This document shows, piece after piece, positions 17,442-25,643 of a DNA stretch of 64,000 bases. The DNA lies in NCBI GenBank assembly GCA_019639155.1, contig JAHBSJ010000004.1:124001-188000 (forward strand), written 5' to 3'. A model generated the notes under the pieces. The model made no database searches, was not told the origin of the DNA, and saw only the letters and a program-made list of their open reading frames with translations. The stretch comes from Acidobacteriota bacterium (GTDB lineage Bacteria > Acidobacteriota > Blastocatellia > Pyrinomonadales > Pyrinomonadaceae). The translations under genes and the position numbers were made by a program. Every line of letters begins with the position of its first letter. Position 1 is the first letter of the stretch.

Positions 17442-18127
17442 ACTACAGTGTAAATATAGCCGACCGAACGGATCGTCTTTATGCGTTCGCTGTCGTCCGC
17501 ACGATTGCCGAGCTTTTTACGCAGGTTGCTGATGTGCATATCCAGGCTGCGGTCATAGGGCGACAATTTCCGCTCCAGCACATTCTCGCTGAGCGTCTCT
17601 TTTCGGACGACCTTGCCTGCCTCTTTCAATAATTCGTGCAGCAGTTCAAACTCGACCGATGTAAGATTAAGTTCCTCGCCGTCCAAGACAGCCGTTCTTG
17701 ACGAAGGCGAAAGTTCGATGCCGTCCACGTCCAGCTTCTCGCTCGCCGCATCGCCGTTCTCAGTGACCGTCGTCCGACGCAGCACGGCACGCAGCCGAGC
17801 CGCAAGCTCTCGCGGATTGAAAGGTTTCGGCAGATAATCGTCCGCACCGATCTCCAGGCCGACGATGCGTTCCATATCATCGCCGCGGGCCGTAAGCATG
17901 ATGACCGGCAGTTTTGATCGCTCGCGAAGATTGCGCAGAACATCAAAACCGTTCATTTTCGGCAGCATCACGTCCAGGATCGCCATGTCATAATCGCCCG
18001 ACAACGCGCGTTCCAACCCCGCCGCTCCGTCGTTGACGGAATCGATCTCGAACCCCTCGACGCCCAGATACTCCGAAACCAGTTCGCAGAGTTCTTCGTC
18101 GTCGTCGATGATAAGGACCTTATCCAT
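17438..18127 (-). CDS. CpxR/OmpR-family response regulator
   Basis: 229 aa, with receiver domain at 1-115 (acidic pocket DDDEE, phospho-site in MAILDVMLPKMNG, LTAR, KPFNPREL) and a winged-helix DNA-binding domain at the C-terminus (SRTAVLDGEELNLTSVEFELLHELL ... YDRSLDMHISNLRKKLG ... IRSVGYIYTV). It is the first gene of the two-gene system. A sequence identical to the E. coli CpxR half-site arrangement (GTAAA-N5-GTAAA) lies 44 bp upstream, suggesting autoregulation. Assignment to the CpxR branch rather than generic OmpR is supported by that site and the CpxA-like partner. Confidence 0.9.
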   Translation of the reverse strand: MDKVLIIDDDEELCELVSEYLGVEGFEIDSVNDGAAGLERALSGDYDMAILDVMLPKMNGFDVLRNLRERSKLPVIMLTARGDDMERIVGLEIGADDYLPKPFNPRELAARLRAVLRRTTVTENGDAASEKLDVDGIELSPSSRTAVLDGEELNLTSVEFELLHELLKEAGKVVRKETLSENVLERKLSPYDRSLDMHISNLRKKLGNRADDSERIKTIRSVGYIYTVV

Positions 18128-18170
18128 ACCACGAAGATTTTACGTCAAAAACAAGCGGCTGAGGGCAGGT

Positions 18171-18185
18171 TTTACATTTCTTTAC
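18171..18185 (-). promoter_or_regulatory. Putative CpxR box
   Basis: On the minus strand this reads GTAAA-GAAAT-GTAAA, a perfect match to the E. coli CpxR consensus GTAAA-N5-GTAAA, 44 bp upstream of the cpxR-like start. Binding is inferred from the match and position. Confidence 0.6.
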
Positions 18186-18244
18186 AGAAATTAACGCATC
18201 GCTACAATGGCGATTTTACGATTTTGGGCCTTCCGCGGATAAAT

Positions 18245-18328
18245 TTTGCGAGACTTGGCGGGCTCTGCGTCTTCGCGGATACTAAGCTTGTTTCCCGCAA
18301 AGCCGCCGAGCTTGCAAAGGACCACAAA
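18245..18328. repeat. CGCAAAG-type inverted repeat element
   Basis: The left arm contains TTTGCGAGACTTGGCGGGC and TCTGCGTCTTCGCGG; the right arm contains CCCGCAAAGCCGCC and CTTGCAAAGGACCAC. The arms are imperfect inverse copies, and the element lies between the cpxR-like promoter and the end of the beta-lactamase-family gene. Related copies are at 19716, 22311, 29621 and 46892. Confidence 0.6.
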
Positions 18329-18346
18329 GTGGGTAGAGATGTTCAT

Positions 18347-19771
18347 TCATTTTGGCTGCGAAGTCTTGGGAAATGCTGCGATCTGAGCGTTGACGGCTGC
18401 GTAATAGCGAGCCTCTGCTTCACGCCATTTTTCCGCCGGGACGTCGGTGATCGCCGACGCGACAATTGTCGAGACCTTCGCACGCAGGTCGCCTACGTCG
18501 CCCTTGCCGTCAGGATGAACGCGATTGGAAAGGAACACGACAAAGGTTTCGGATGTCGGATCGATCCATATTGAAGTGCCCGTAAATCCCGTGTGACCGA
18601 ACGATCCAAGCGGGAAAAGCTCACCGCGATTGCGTGAGAACGTGGTGTTCATGTCCCAACCAAGCCCGCGCGTCGCACCTGTCTCGGAAACGACATACGG
18701 CCGCGTCATCCTTGCGACGGTCTGGGCGGACAGGATACGGCGGCCGTCAGAACCACCTGCGGTAGCGGGTGGTTGACCATCAGATATCGGCCTCTTTGAG
18801 TTTCGCGTCAAACCACCCGCTACCGCAGGTGGTTCTGACAAGACGCCGCCGTTCAGGATCATCTGGCAAAAGCGCGCCAGATCGTCTGCCGTCGAAAAAA
18901 GCCCCGCGTGCCCCGCAACCCCGCCCATTCTATACGCGGTAGGGTCATGGACTTGACCACGAAGAAATTTGTTCCCCGTTTCTTCGTCACCTTCGAACCT
19001 GCCGCCAAGATAGCTATTTTGGCCACGAATGTCCTCTGTCGGGGCAAATTGTTCATAGAAACTCATGCCGAACGGCAACCCCGGAACGAATCCGAACCCA
19101 GTCCTACTTATAAGTGAAGGTCTGGCCACAATGGTATTGAAATAAATATCGCTATCGACCTTTGTCACGCGTGCGATGATCTCTCCCAGAACAAGGAACC
19201 CAATATCCGAGTAAACAAACCGCGTCCCCGGCGGGCTTCTCAGCTTCTCCTTTTTCAAAGCCGCGACCATCCCGTCGCGGCCGGTCCAACTTTCGCTGAG
19301 GTCGAAACTCGGTTTCAACCCCGACGTGTGAGTGAGAAGCTGCTTTAGCGTTACGCTCTTGAACTGCTCGTCCTCGATCTCGGGAATGAATTTGCCGACC
19401 GTGTCATTCAACTGCAGTTTGCCCAGTTCGATCATGATCATGATCGAAGTGGCCGTGGCGACGGGCTTTGTGAGCGATGCGACGTCGAATATCGTATCGA
19501 CGGTCATCGGTTCGGCCTTTGGCACGAGCGAGCGATTGCCGAACGCCTTTCGATAAACGATCCTTCCTTTTCTGCCGACCAGTACGACCGCACCGGGCAG
19601 TTTCTTCTCAGCAATATCCGCGAGTACAAGAGCTTCGATTCGGTCGAGTCTGCCGGCGTCCATGCCAACGTCGGCAGGCTTCGCCACGGGCAGCCCCTGA
19701 GCAAAGATCAAGGACTTTAACGCAAAGACGCAAAGAAGCGACAACGCAAGATTATTGAATTTATTTCTCAT
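18347..19771 (-). CDS. Secreted serine hydrolase, beta-lactamase/class C family
   Basis: 474 aa from the ATG at 19771, chosen because a signal peptide (FNNLALSLLCVFALKSLIFA) starts there; the upstream in-frame codons consist of repeat sequence and overlap the LysR gene. Active-site motifs of the beta-lactamase/PBP fold: SLTK with nucleophile S99 and K102, YSDIG (YxN equivalent), and FGHTGFTGTSI (KTG equivalent). Such proteins are usually esterases or D-amino-acid peptidases rather than drug-hydrolysing enzymes. Odd: between ILNGGVL and DGRRILS is an about 30-residue insert (SEPPAVAGG ... QPPATAGGSD) encoded by a palindromic repeat element, in a surface-loop position. Confidence 0.87.
   Translation of the reverse strand: MRNKFNNLALSLLCVFALKSLIFAQGLPVAKPADVGMDAGRLDRIEALVLADIAEKKLPGAVVLVGRKGRIVYRKAFGNRSLVPKAEPMTVDTIFDVASLTKPVATATSIMIMIELGKLQLNDTVGKFIPEIEDEQFKSVTLKQLLTHTSGLKPSFDLSESWTGRDGMVAALKKEKLRSPPGTRFVYSDIGFLVLGEIIARVTKVDSDIYFNTIVARPSLISRTGFGFVPGLPFGMSFYEQFAPTEDIRGQNSYLGGRFEGDEETGNKFLRGQVHDPTAYRMGGVAGHAGLFSTADDLARFCQMILNGGVLSEPPAVAGGLTRNSKRPISDGQPPATAGGSDGRRILSAQTVARMTRPYVVSETGATRGLGWDMNTTFSRNRGELFPLGSFGHTGFTGTSIWIDPTSETFVVFLSNRVHPDGKGDVGDLRAKVSTIVASAITDVPAEKWREAEARYYAAVNAQIAAFPKTSQPK
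18746..18839. repeat. 94-bp palindromic element inside the beta-lactamase-family gene
   Basis: Two perfect 29-bp inverted arms, 18746-18774 and 18811-18839, separated by 36 bp. Each arm starts GTCAGAACCACCTGCGG and ends GCGGGTGGTT, and has its own small AACCACC/GGTGGTT stem. Translated in frame it gives PPAVAGG on one arm and PPATAGG on the other. Other copies are at 28779, 37943 and 59464-59599. Confidence 0.95.
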
Positions 19772-19810
19772 TGCGGCTTTGTGTCCTTGCTTCTTTGCGT
19801 TTGTGACGTT
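19716..19810. repeat. CGCAAAG-type inverted repeat around the hydrolase start
   Basis: The left arm starts TTTAACGCAAAGACGCAAAG; the right arm holds GCGGCTTTGTGTCC and CTTCTTTGCGTTTGTGACG, an inverse copy. The element spans the signal-peptide start of the beta-lactamase-family gene, so part of it is coding. It also occupies the gap to the LysR gene. Confidence 0.65.
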
Positions 19811-20727
19811 CATCTTCTCGCTTTCATCTCTTTCTCGCGTTCGGCAAAACTTTCCAAGCACAGCCGCACAAATTCCTCCGCGATCGGCGAAACGTGGCCG
19901 CCGCGTAGGCGTGCAAGACCGAGTTCGAGCTTTAGTTCGGCGTCCTCAATGGCGCAGGTTGCGAGCCGTCCGCTGCGAACCTCGCCCGCGGCCGATTTCG
20001 CACCCGCAATGCCGACGCCGAGACCTTTTTCGACCATCTGTGTCACAGCCTCCTGCCGCGAAAGCTCCATCGCCACGTTCGGCTTTACGCCTTTCATCTG
20101 AAAGAACGCGTCGATCATCCGCCGCGTGTTTCCGCCTTTTTCACCGAGAATGAGCGGTTCGGCAGCGAGCTTTTCAGCAGCTACGGAACGAACTTTTGCA
20201 AAAGGATGCTGCGGGTGAACTATCGCAGCCAGCTTGTCCGCAAGCACGACCTGCGTTTCGACCAGCGGATTATCGACCGGCAGCGAAACGAACGCGATGT
20301 CGATCTCGCCGTGCGTGATACGGTCGATCAGAGCGTGGCTTGTGGCGGCGGCGACTGAAATTTCAGCGTGCGTAAACGCCGTGACAAGGCCGTGCAATAT
20401 CGACGGGAGCTGCACCGCCGCGAATTCGCCCGACGCCGAACCGATACGAAGCCGCCCGCGTTCCGCGCCTTTCAATTCCTTTATTTCGGCGATCGCGGCA
20501 TCGTGTTCACGCAATATCGCACGTGCTCGCGGCAGCAGCATCTCGCCCGCTTCGGTCAAGATCACGCGGCGCGGCGTCCGCGTAAAAAGCTGAGCGCCGA
20601 CCTGTTCCTCGAGCTGGCGTATCTGCATGGAGATCGCCGCCTGTGTCAGGCCCAGCTTTTTGGCACCGGCCGTAAAGGTGCGTGTTTCGGCGATGGCGAG
20701 AAACGCTTTTAACTGCTTTATCTCCAT
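19810..20727 (-). CDS. LysR-family transcriptional regulator
   Basis: 305 aa from the ATG at 20727. The N-terminal winged helix-turn-helix is typical: MEIKQLKAFLAIAETRTFTAGAKKLGLTQAAISMQIRQLEEQVGAQLFTRTPRRVILTEAG, read in two parts here as the recognition helix and wing. The effector-binding domain follows (LRIGSASGEFAAVQLPSIL, DIAFVSLPVDNP, LADKLAAIVHPQHPF, GLGVGIAGAKSA). It is divergent from the SSS symporter gene, with an 80-bp shared control region, so the symporter is the likely regulated target. The ligand is unknown. Confidence 0.92.
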   Translation of the reverse strand: MEIKQLKAFLAIAETRTFTAGAKKLGLTQAAISMQIRQLEEQVGAQLFTRTPRRVILTEAGEMLLPRARAILREHDAAIAEIKELKGAERGRLRIGSASGEFAAVQLPSILHGLVTAFTHAEISVAAATSHALIDRITHGEIDIAFVSLPVDNPLVETQVVLADKLAAIVHPQHPFAKVRSVAAEKLAAEPLILGEKGGNTRRMIDAFFQMKGVKPNVAMELSRQEAVTQMVEKGLGVGIAGAKSAAGEVRSGRLATCAIEDAELKLELGLARLRGGHVSPIAEEFVRLCLESFAEREKEMKARR

Positions 20728-20807
20728 ATCGTTGCGTGCGGTTTCGCGTCGAATGAACGGGTGTGATTGAATATACAGCAGATTCTGCACAGAACAAACT
20801 TCGACGC

Positions 20808-22298
20808 ATGCGCTTCATCGACCTCGCAATAATAATCGGCTACCTCGTCGGCGTTACGGCGCTCGGCGTGGCGTTCCGTCGGGCTCAGACGACGGCGTCG
20901 GATTATTTCATCGGCAAGCGGAATACGCATTGGCTCGTCATCTGCGCGTCGATCGTAGCGACCGAAACGAGCACTCTGACGCTGATCGGTATTCCCGCGA
21001 TAGCCTACGGCAGTTTTGCGAGGGCTGAACAGGGTGGCAATTTCATGTTCCTGCAGATCGTGGCGGGCTATGTTATCGGGCGATTCATCGTCAGTTTGCT
21101 GTTCGTGCCGGCGTATTTCAAAGGCGAACTGCAGACCGCGTACAAGCTTCTCGAAGAGCGTTTCGGCACCGCGGCGAAGAATTTCGCGGCGTCACTTTTC
21201 CTCGTCGTGCGTGCGGTCGGCGACGGCGTGCGCACGTTTGCGGCGTCTATCGTTATCAGCGCCGTCCTCGCTGTGACGCTGCCCGAACTTCCCTTTCTCG
21301 CCGCGATCTCGATTCTCGCTGTCGGCATTCTGACGCTCATTTATACCTATCAGGGCGGGCTGATCGCGGTGCTGTGGACGGACCTCGTCCAACTCGTTAT
21401 TTACGTTTCGGGCGCCGTGATAGCCGCTATCGTCATTTGGAACGCAATTCCCGGCGGTTGGTCTGAAATAAGTTCGGTCGCGGCCGACGCGGGTAAATTC
21501 GAGTTCGTATCGTTCGCGTTTGACGCGAGCGTTCCGTTCACTTTTTGGGCCGGACTGATCGGCGGCATCGCTTTGACAACGGCCTCGCACGGGACGGATC
21601 AGATCATCGTCCAACGCCTGCTCGCCTGTCGTAACGAAGGCGACGCGAAAAAGGCGATCGTCACGAGCGGATTCCTCATACTTTTTCAATTCGCATTGCT
21701 CCTGTTCGTCGGCGTGATGCTTTTCGTTTTCTACAAGCACTTCCCGATGGCGACCGAGCTCGCAAAAAATGACGAGGTCTTTCCCCGATTTATCGTCGAA
21801 CATATGCCCGTCGGCATCGCGGGGCTGATGATCGCGGCGTTGACCGCGGCGGCGATGTCCACCCTGAGCAGTTCGCTGAACGCACTCGCGTCGAGCAGCG
21901 TACTCGATCTTTACAAGCCCATTTTCAAACCCGACGCCGACGATGCAAGTTTATTGAAATTCTCGCGTCGGCTTACCGCAGTTTGGGGTATTGTGCTGAT
22001 CGGCATCGCGTTTCTGTCGCGCGACGTCGGCTCGGTGCTGACTGTCGGCCTTGCCATCGCATCGCTCATTTACGGGCCGATGCTCGGTGCATTCCTGCTG
22101 GGCGTCCTGACAAAACGGGCGAATCAGCAGGGCGTCGTCGCGGGAATGTTTACCTCGATGGCGTCGATGATCGCCATCTGGAACCTGACGCCCATCGCGT
22201 GGACGTGGTACGTTCCGATCGGAACCGCGATATGTTTTTCCGTCGGCTTTTTGGCGAGTCTGATTTTCGCCGGCCCATCGCGAACAGGGCAAAATTAG
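20808..22298 (+). CDS. Sodium:solute symporter (SSS family)
   Basis: 496 aa from the ATG at 20808 (MRFIDLAIIIGYLVGV), chosen because the first membrane helix starts there. About 13 hydrophobic helices are seen. Family landmarks: DYFIGKRNTHWLVICASIVATETSTLTLIGIPA in the first two helices and AALTAAAMSTLSSSLNALASSSVLDLYKP, the conserved sodium-site region (SSS signature). Imports a solute with Na+; the substrate cannot be told apart from proline, sugar or sialic-acid types. The divergent LysR gene is its probable regulator and a GH3 glycosidase gene follows, which would fit uptake of a cell-wall or sugar product. Confidence 0.9.
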   Translation: MRFIDLAIIIGYLVGVTALGVAFRRAQTTASDYFIGKRNTHWLVICASIVATETSTLTLIGIPAIAYGSFARAEQGGNFMFLQIVAGYVIGRFIVSLLFVPAYFKGELQTAYKLLEERFGTAAKNFAASLFLVVRAVGDGVRTFAASIVISAVLAVTLPELPFLAAISILAVGILTLIYTYQGGLIAVLWTDLVQLVIYVSGAVIAAIVIWNAIPGGWSEISSVAADAGKFEFVSFAFDASVPFTFWAGLIGGIALTTASHGTDQIIVQRLLACRNEGDAKKAIVTSGFLILFQFALLLFVGVMLFVFYKHFPMATELAKNDEVFPRFIVEHMPVGIAGLMIAALTAAAMSTLSSSLNALASSSVLDLYKPIFKPDADDASLLKFSRRLTAVWGIVLIGIAFLSRDVGSVLTVGLAIASLIYGPMLGAFLLGVLTKRANQQGVVAGMFTSMASMIAIWNLTPIAWTWYVPIGTAICFSVGFLASLIFAGPSRTGQN

Positions 22299-22310
22299 TA
22301 TCGGCAACTC

Positions 22311-22350
22311 CTTGCGGGCTTTGCCATCTTAGCGCCTTTGCGGGAAACCT
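22311..22350. repeat. CGCAAAG-type degenerate repeat
   Basis: Contains CTTGCGGGCTTTGCCATC and GCGCCTTTGCGGGAAAC, related to the elements at 18245 and 29621, in the gap between the symporter and GH3 genes. Confidence 0.5.
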
Positions 22351-22380
22351 GCTTGAAAACCGGCAAAGGTCGCGACGACC

Positions 22381-24219
22381 ATGAATGATATTTGTCGTAA
22401 GATGAGAGGACACAAACTCAAGTTTCTGGCAATTTCCCTTGTTTCAGCAACGGTTTTAGCTCATTCAGTCGCTGCCGCACCGCTGCGTCCGTCGAAACTG
22501 TCACTTCAGCGTGCCGAACGAACGCTTCGTTCGATGACGACGGACGAGAAGATCGGCCAGCTAATACACATCGGCACTCAGGCACGTTTCGCCAATCAGG
22601 ACAGTATTTATTTTCGCGAACTCCGCCGCCACGTCGTTGAGAACAAGATCGGCGGCATCATCTTTTTTGTGTCGCCGGTTTACGAGATGGCTCACCTCGC
22701 CAACCGCATGCAGTCGCTGGCAAGGCATCCGCTGCTAATTTCGCTCGACGCCGAAACGGGCATCGGAATGCGGTTCATGGACGCGGTGAATTTCCCGTGG
22801 GCGATGGCATTGACCGCGACCGGCGAGCCGGAACTCGCACGCAGAATGGGCGTCATTGCAGCACGAGAGGCAAGAGCATTAGGAATTCGGCACATCTTTG
22901 CTCCGGTGCTCGACGTCAACAACAACGCCGACAATCCGGTGATAAATGTCCGCAGTTTCGGCGAAGATCCGCAGGACGTCGCACGGTTCGGTGTCGCGTT
23001 TGCCAAGGGCCTGCAGAGCGAACGCGTACTCGCGACCGCAAAACATTTCCCGGGCCACGGCGACACGCACGTCGATTCGCACCGCGGGCTGCCGGTGATA
23101 GATCTGCCGCGTGAAAGGCTCGATGCCGTCGAGCTTTTCCCTTTCCGCCGTGCTGTCGAAGCCGGCATCGGCTCGGTGATGATCGCCCACATCGCACTGC
23201 CGCAGATCGACGGTGAGGTCATCAAACCGCTCGCCAATTACCTTGGCGGCGATGCCGAGCCGGGAGCCGAAATTCGCACGGATTCCGCGACGATCCCTGC
23301 GACGCTTTCACGAAAGATCCAAACAGATATCCTGAGAACCGAACTCGGCTTCGACGGCCTCATCGTGTCGGACGCGATGTCGATGAGCGGGCTGACGCTC
23401 TATTTCTCGCAGGAAGAAGCCGGCGTGCGTGCCGTCATCGCGGGAACCGACATACTCGAAAAACCCGAAGACGTTGACGCGATGATCCGAGGGCTAAAAT
23501 CCGCCGTCGCAAGCGGCCGCATTCCGATGGATCGGCTGAACGACGCGGTAAAACGCCAGCTCGCATGGAAATACGAGCTAGGACTTTTTGCCGCCCGGCA
23601 AACGCGGCTCGATCGAATCGACAAGGCGGTATCGGGCGTCGAAACCGAGGCACTCGCCGACGAGATCGCGGCGAAAGCGATAACGCTCGTCCGCAACAGC
23701 GACAACATCCTGCCTATCGACAAGAACAAAAAGATCGCGGTCATCGGCATTTCGAACGGCTTTGACGGCCCGGCGACGATGCAACCCTTCTCCGCGGAGC
23801 TGCGGGCACACGGACTTAGATTCTCGCAGGTCTATCTGCAGGAAAATTCGCTTCCCAATATTTCGCAAGAGGCACGCAACGCTATAGCTGATGCTGACAA
23901 TGTAATTTTTGGCCTTTACGGCCGCGTTCGTTCGGGCTTGCGGTCGAGCGTCGGCATTCCGGATAACGGAGCGGAGCTTCTACGAGAGGCGTTGCGAGCC
24001 AATAGGAAAGTCGTTGGCATCAGCTTTGGAAATCCATATCTGCTGACCGCATTTCCCGAGATGCAGGCGTATTTGGTAGCCTACGGCGAAATGCCGAGCC
24101 TGCAAAGGGCAGCGGCACGTTCGATACTTGGAATTCAGAACGTTCGCGGCAGATTGCCGATCACGCTGCCGAACCTGCACCCACGCGGCACGGGGATACA
24201 GTTAAAGAAAGTAGAATGA
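22381..24219 (+). CDS. Secreted GH3 beta-N-acetylhexosaminidase-like glycosidase
   Basis: 612 aa with an N-terminal hydrophobic signal (FLAISLVSATVLAHSVAAA). The glycoside hydrolase 3 barrel shows the NagZ-type motif KHFPGHGDTHVDSHRGLP (general acid/base His in the DSH loop) and the nucleophile Asp in FDGLIVSDAMSMSG. A C-terminal GH3 domain follows (from about residue 440, KAITLVRNSDNILPI), which is absent from the short E. coli NagZ. It probably removes N-acetylglucosamine from muropeptides or related glycans outside the cytoplasm. The second in-frame ATG (MRGHKLKF) is an alternative start. It overlaps the next gene by 4 bp (ATGA), coupling it with a DAP-decarboxylase-like enzyme. Confidence 0.9.
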   Translation: MNDICRKMRGHKLKFLAISLVSATVLAHSVAAAPLRPSKLSLQRAERTLRSMTTDEKIGQLIHIGTQARFANQDSIYFRELRRHVVENKIGGIIFFVSPVYEMAHLANRMQSLARHPLLISLDAETGIGMRFMDAVNFPWAMALTATGEPELARRMGVIAAREARALGIRHIFAPVLDVNNNADNPVINVRSFGEDPQDVARFGVAFAKGLQSERVLATAKHFPGHGDTHVDSHRGLPVIDLPRERLDAVELFPFRRAVEAGIGSVMIAHIALPQIDGEVIKPLANYLGGDAEPGAEIRTDSATIPATLSRKIQTDILRTELGFDGLIVSDAMSMSGLTLYFSQEEAGVRAVIAGTDILEKPEDVDAMIRGLKSAVASGRIPMDRLNDAVKRQLAWKYELGLFAARQTRLDRIDKAVSGVETEALADEIAAKAITLVRNSDNILPIDKNKKIAVIGISNGFDGPATMQPFSAELRAHGLRFSQVYLQENSLPNISQEARNAIADADNVIFGLYGRVRSGLRSSVGIPDNGAELLREALRANRKVVGISFGNPYLLTAFPEMQAYLVAYGEMPSLQRAAARSILGIQNVRGRLPITLPNLHPRGTGIQLKKVE

Positions 24220-25643
24220 ACAAGGCCTGGGAAATTGAGAACTATCTGACAGTAGAAAACGGCCGCCTGCGTATCGACGGCCACGACGCCGCCGGGCTCG
24301 CACGCGAATTCGGCACGCCGCTTTTTATTTACAGCGAACCGCGTATTCGACACAACATCGCCCGGCTGCGGCTTGTCGGCGACCGAATCGGCTGTCCGCT
24401 GAAACTTTGCTACGCGGCCAAGGCGATGTCAACAATGGGCGTACTTAGAGCGGTTCGCGATGCGAATTGCGATTTAGAGGTAAATTCCGGCGGCGAGCTT
24501 TGGAAGGCGTTGAAAACAGGCTTTACCGGCGACCGCATCAATTTCAACGGCTCGAGCAAAGAGGTCTGGGAGCTCGAAATGGCGATCGAGAATGGCATCT
24601 ATGCTATTCAGGTCGATTCTATCTACGAGCTTGAATTGATCGAAGAAACGGCACGCCGTTTGGGCAAACCTGCGAACGTCAGTCTCCGCCTTGTTCCTGA
24701 GATAGAATCGGCGACTCATTCGGGATTGCAAACAGCACTGCTGACGTCAAAATTCGGAATGATGCCGGCCGAGGCATTCGAGGCGTTTGTTAAGTATCGC
24801 GATTCCGTACACCTGAACCTCGCCGGAATACATCTTCATATCGGATCGCAGAATCCTTCGGCTGACGTTTACGTGCAGGCTTTTGAGGAGATGTTCGCGG
24901 CGATGCTGCGAATATTTCGCGAGAGCGGAGTCAGGCTGCAGCATATAAATTTAGGCGGCGGTTTTCCGGTGAATTACCTTCGTGATGACGCTCAGTCAGA
25001 CGATCTTCCAAAAGAACAACAGGAACTTTTCTCAGCCGACCTTGATCCCTCCGACGCCATTTCAGCTGCCTGGCGTTCGGTCCGTGAAAAAGCTGAAAAA
25101 GAAAATGCCGTCGAGTTGTTAGAAGGTATCACGCTGCTGCTCGAACCGGGCCGTTCGATAATCGGCGACGCTGCGATCTGCCTGACGACTGTCCGCAACG
25201 CGAAACAACGACCCACTGGCAACCGGCAACCGACAACCGACAACCGGCAACCGACAACCGACCACTGGCTGCTCACCGATGCCGGCTTTAACATCCTGCT
25301 GTCGATGGAAACTTACAAATGGTATTACCGGCTCATCTCGGCCGAACGTGCCGGCGAACCGCACGACACGCCTTACAAAGCCGCGGGTCCGCTATGCGAC
25401 GGCGGCGACGTCTATTTCGACATCGAAGGCCACGGACGGCTGCCCGATCATCGTTTGCTGCCGGATAATGTCGGGCCCGGTGAGGTGCTGGCGTTCCTGA
25501 ATTGCGGTGCGTATTCGCTGGCTCAAGGGATGCAGTATAACGCGCGTTTTCTGCCCGCGGTATTGCTGACAAAAGCGGACGGCGGCATCGAACTCATTTG
25601 CCGGCGCGACACTTTTGAGGACCTGATCGCCAATGACCTCTAG
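24216..25643 (+). CDS. Diaminopimelate decarboxylase-like PLP enzyme
   Basis: 475 aa, fold-type III PLP decarboxylase. K69 in CYAAKAM binds PLP; HIGSQ, INLGGGFPVNY and LLLEPGRSIIGDA are the barrel motifs, and GPLCDGGDVYF holds the C-terminal active-site Cys, where true LysA usually has CESSD. It may be LysA or a related amino-acid or carboxynorspermidine decarboxylase; lysine biosynthesis is the simplest reading. Odd: between VRNAK and HWLLTDAGFN is an extra stretch (RPTGNRQPTTDNRQPTTD) encoded by 7-bp tandem repeats. It starts within the stop of the GH3 gene and its last 4 bp overlap the convergent helical-repeat gene. Confidence 0.82.
   Translation: MNKAWEIENYLTVENGRLRIDGHDAAGLAREFGTPLFIYSEPRIRHNIARLRLVGDRIGCPLKLCYAAKAMSTMGVLRAVRDANCDLEVNSGGELWKALKTGFTGDRINFNGSSKEVWELEMAIENGIYAIQVDSIYELELIEETARRLGKPANVSLRLVPEIESATHSGLQTALLTSKFGMMPAEAFEAFVKYRDSVHLNLAGIHLHIGSQNPSADVYVQAFEEMFAAMLRIFRESGVRLQHINLGGGFPVNYLRDDAQSDDLPKEQQELFSADLDPSDAISAAWRSVREKAEKENAVELLEGITLLLEPGRSIIGDAAICLTTVRNAKQRPTGNRQPTTDNRQPTTDHWLLTDAGFNILLSMETYKWYYRLISAERAGEPHDTPYKAAGPLCDGGDVYFDIEGHGRLPDHRLLPDNVGPGEVLAFLNCGAYSLAQGMQYNARFLPAVLLTKADGGIELICRRDTFEDLIANDL
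25214..25269. repeat. Eight-unit 7-bp tandem repeat inside the decarboxylase gene
   Basis: CACTGGC, then six AACCGGC/AACCGAC units, then CACTGGC: eight 7-bp units, 56 bp. They encode a Pro/Thr/Arg/Asn-rich insert. The frame is kept although 56 is not a multiple of three, so flanking bases must have changed with the insertion or the family's usual spacing differs here. Confidence 0.85.

Noticed and set aside
18347..19771. Antibiotic-resistance beta-lactamase
   Set aside because: The motifs fit the wide serine beta-lactamase-like/esterase family; nothing points to drug hydrolysis.
19772..19861. N-terminal extension of the beta-lactamase-family protein
   Set aside because: It is made of repeat sequence, overlaps the LysR gene, and the signal peptide starts at 19771.
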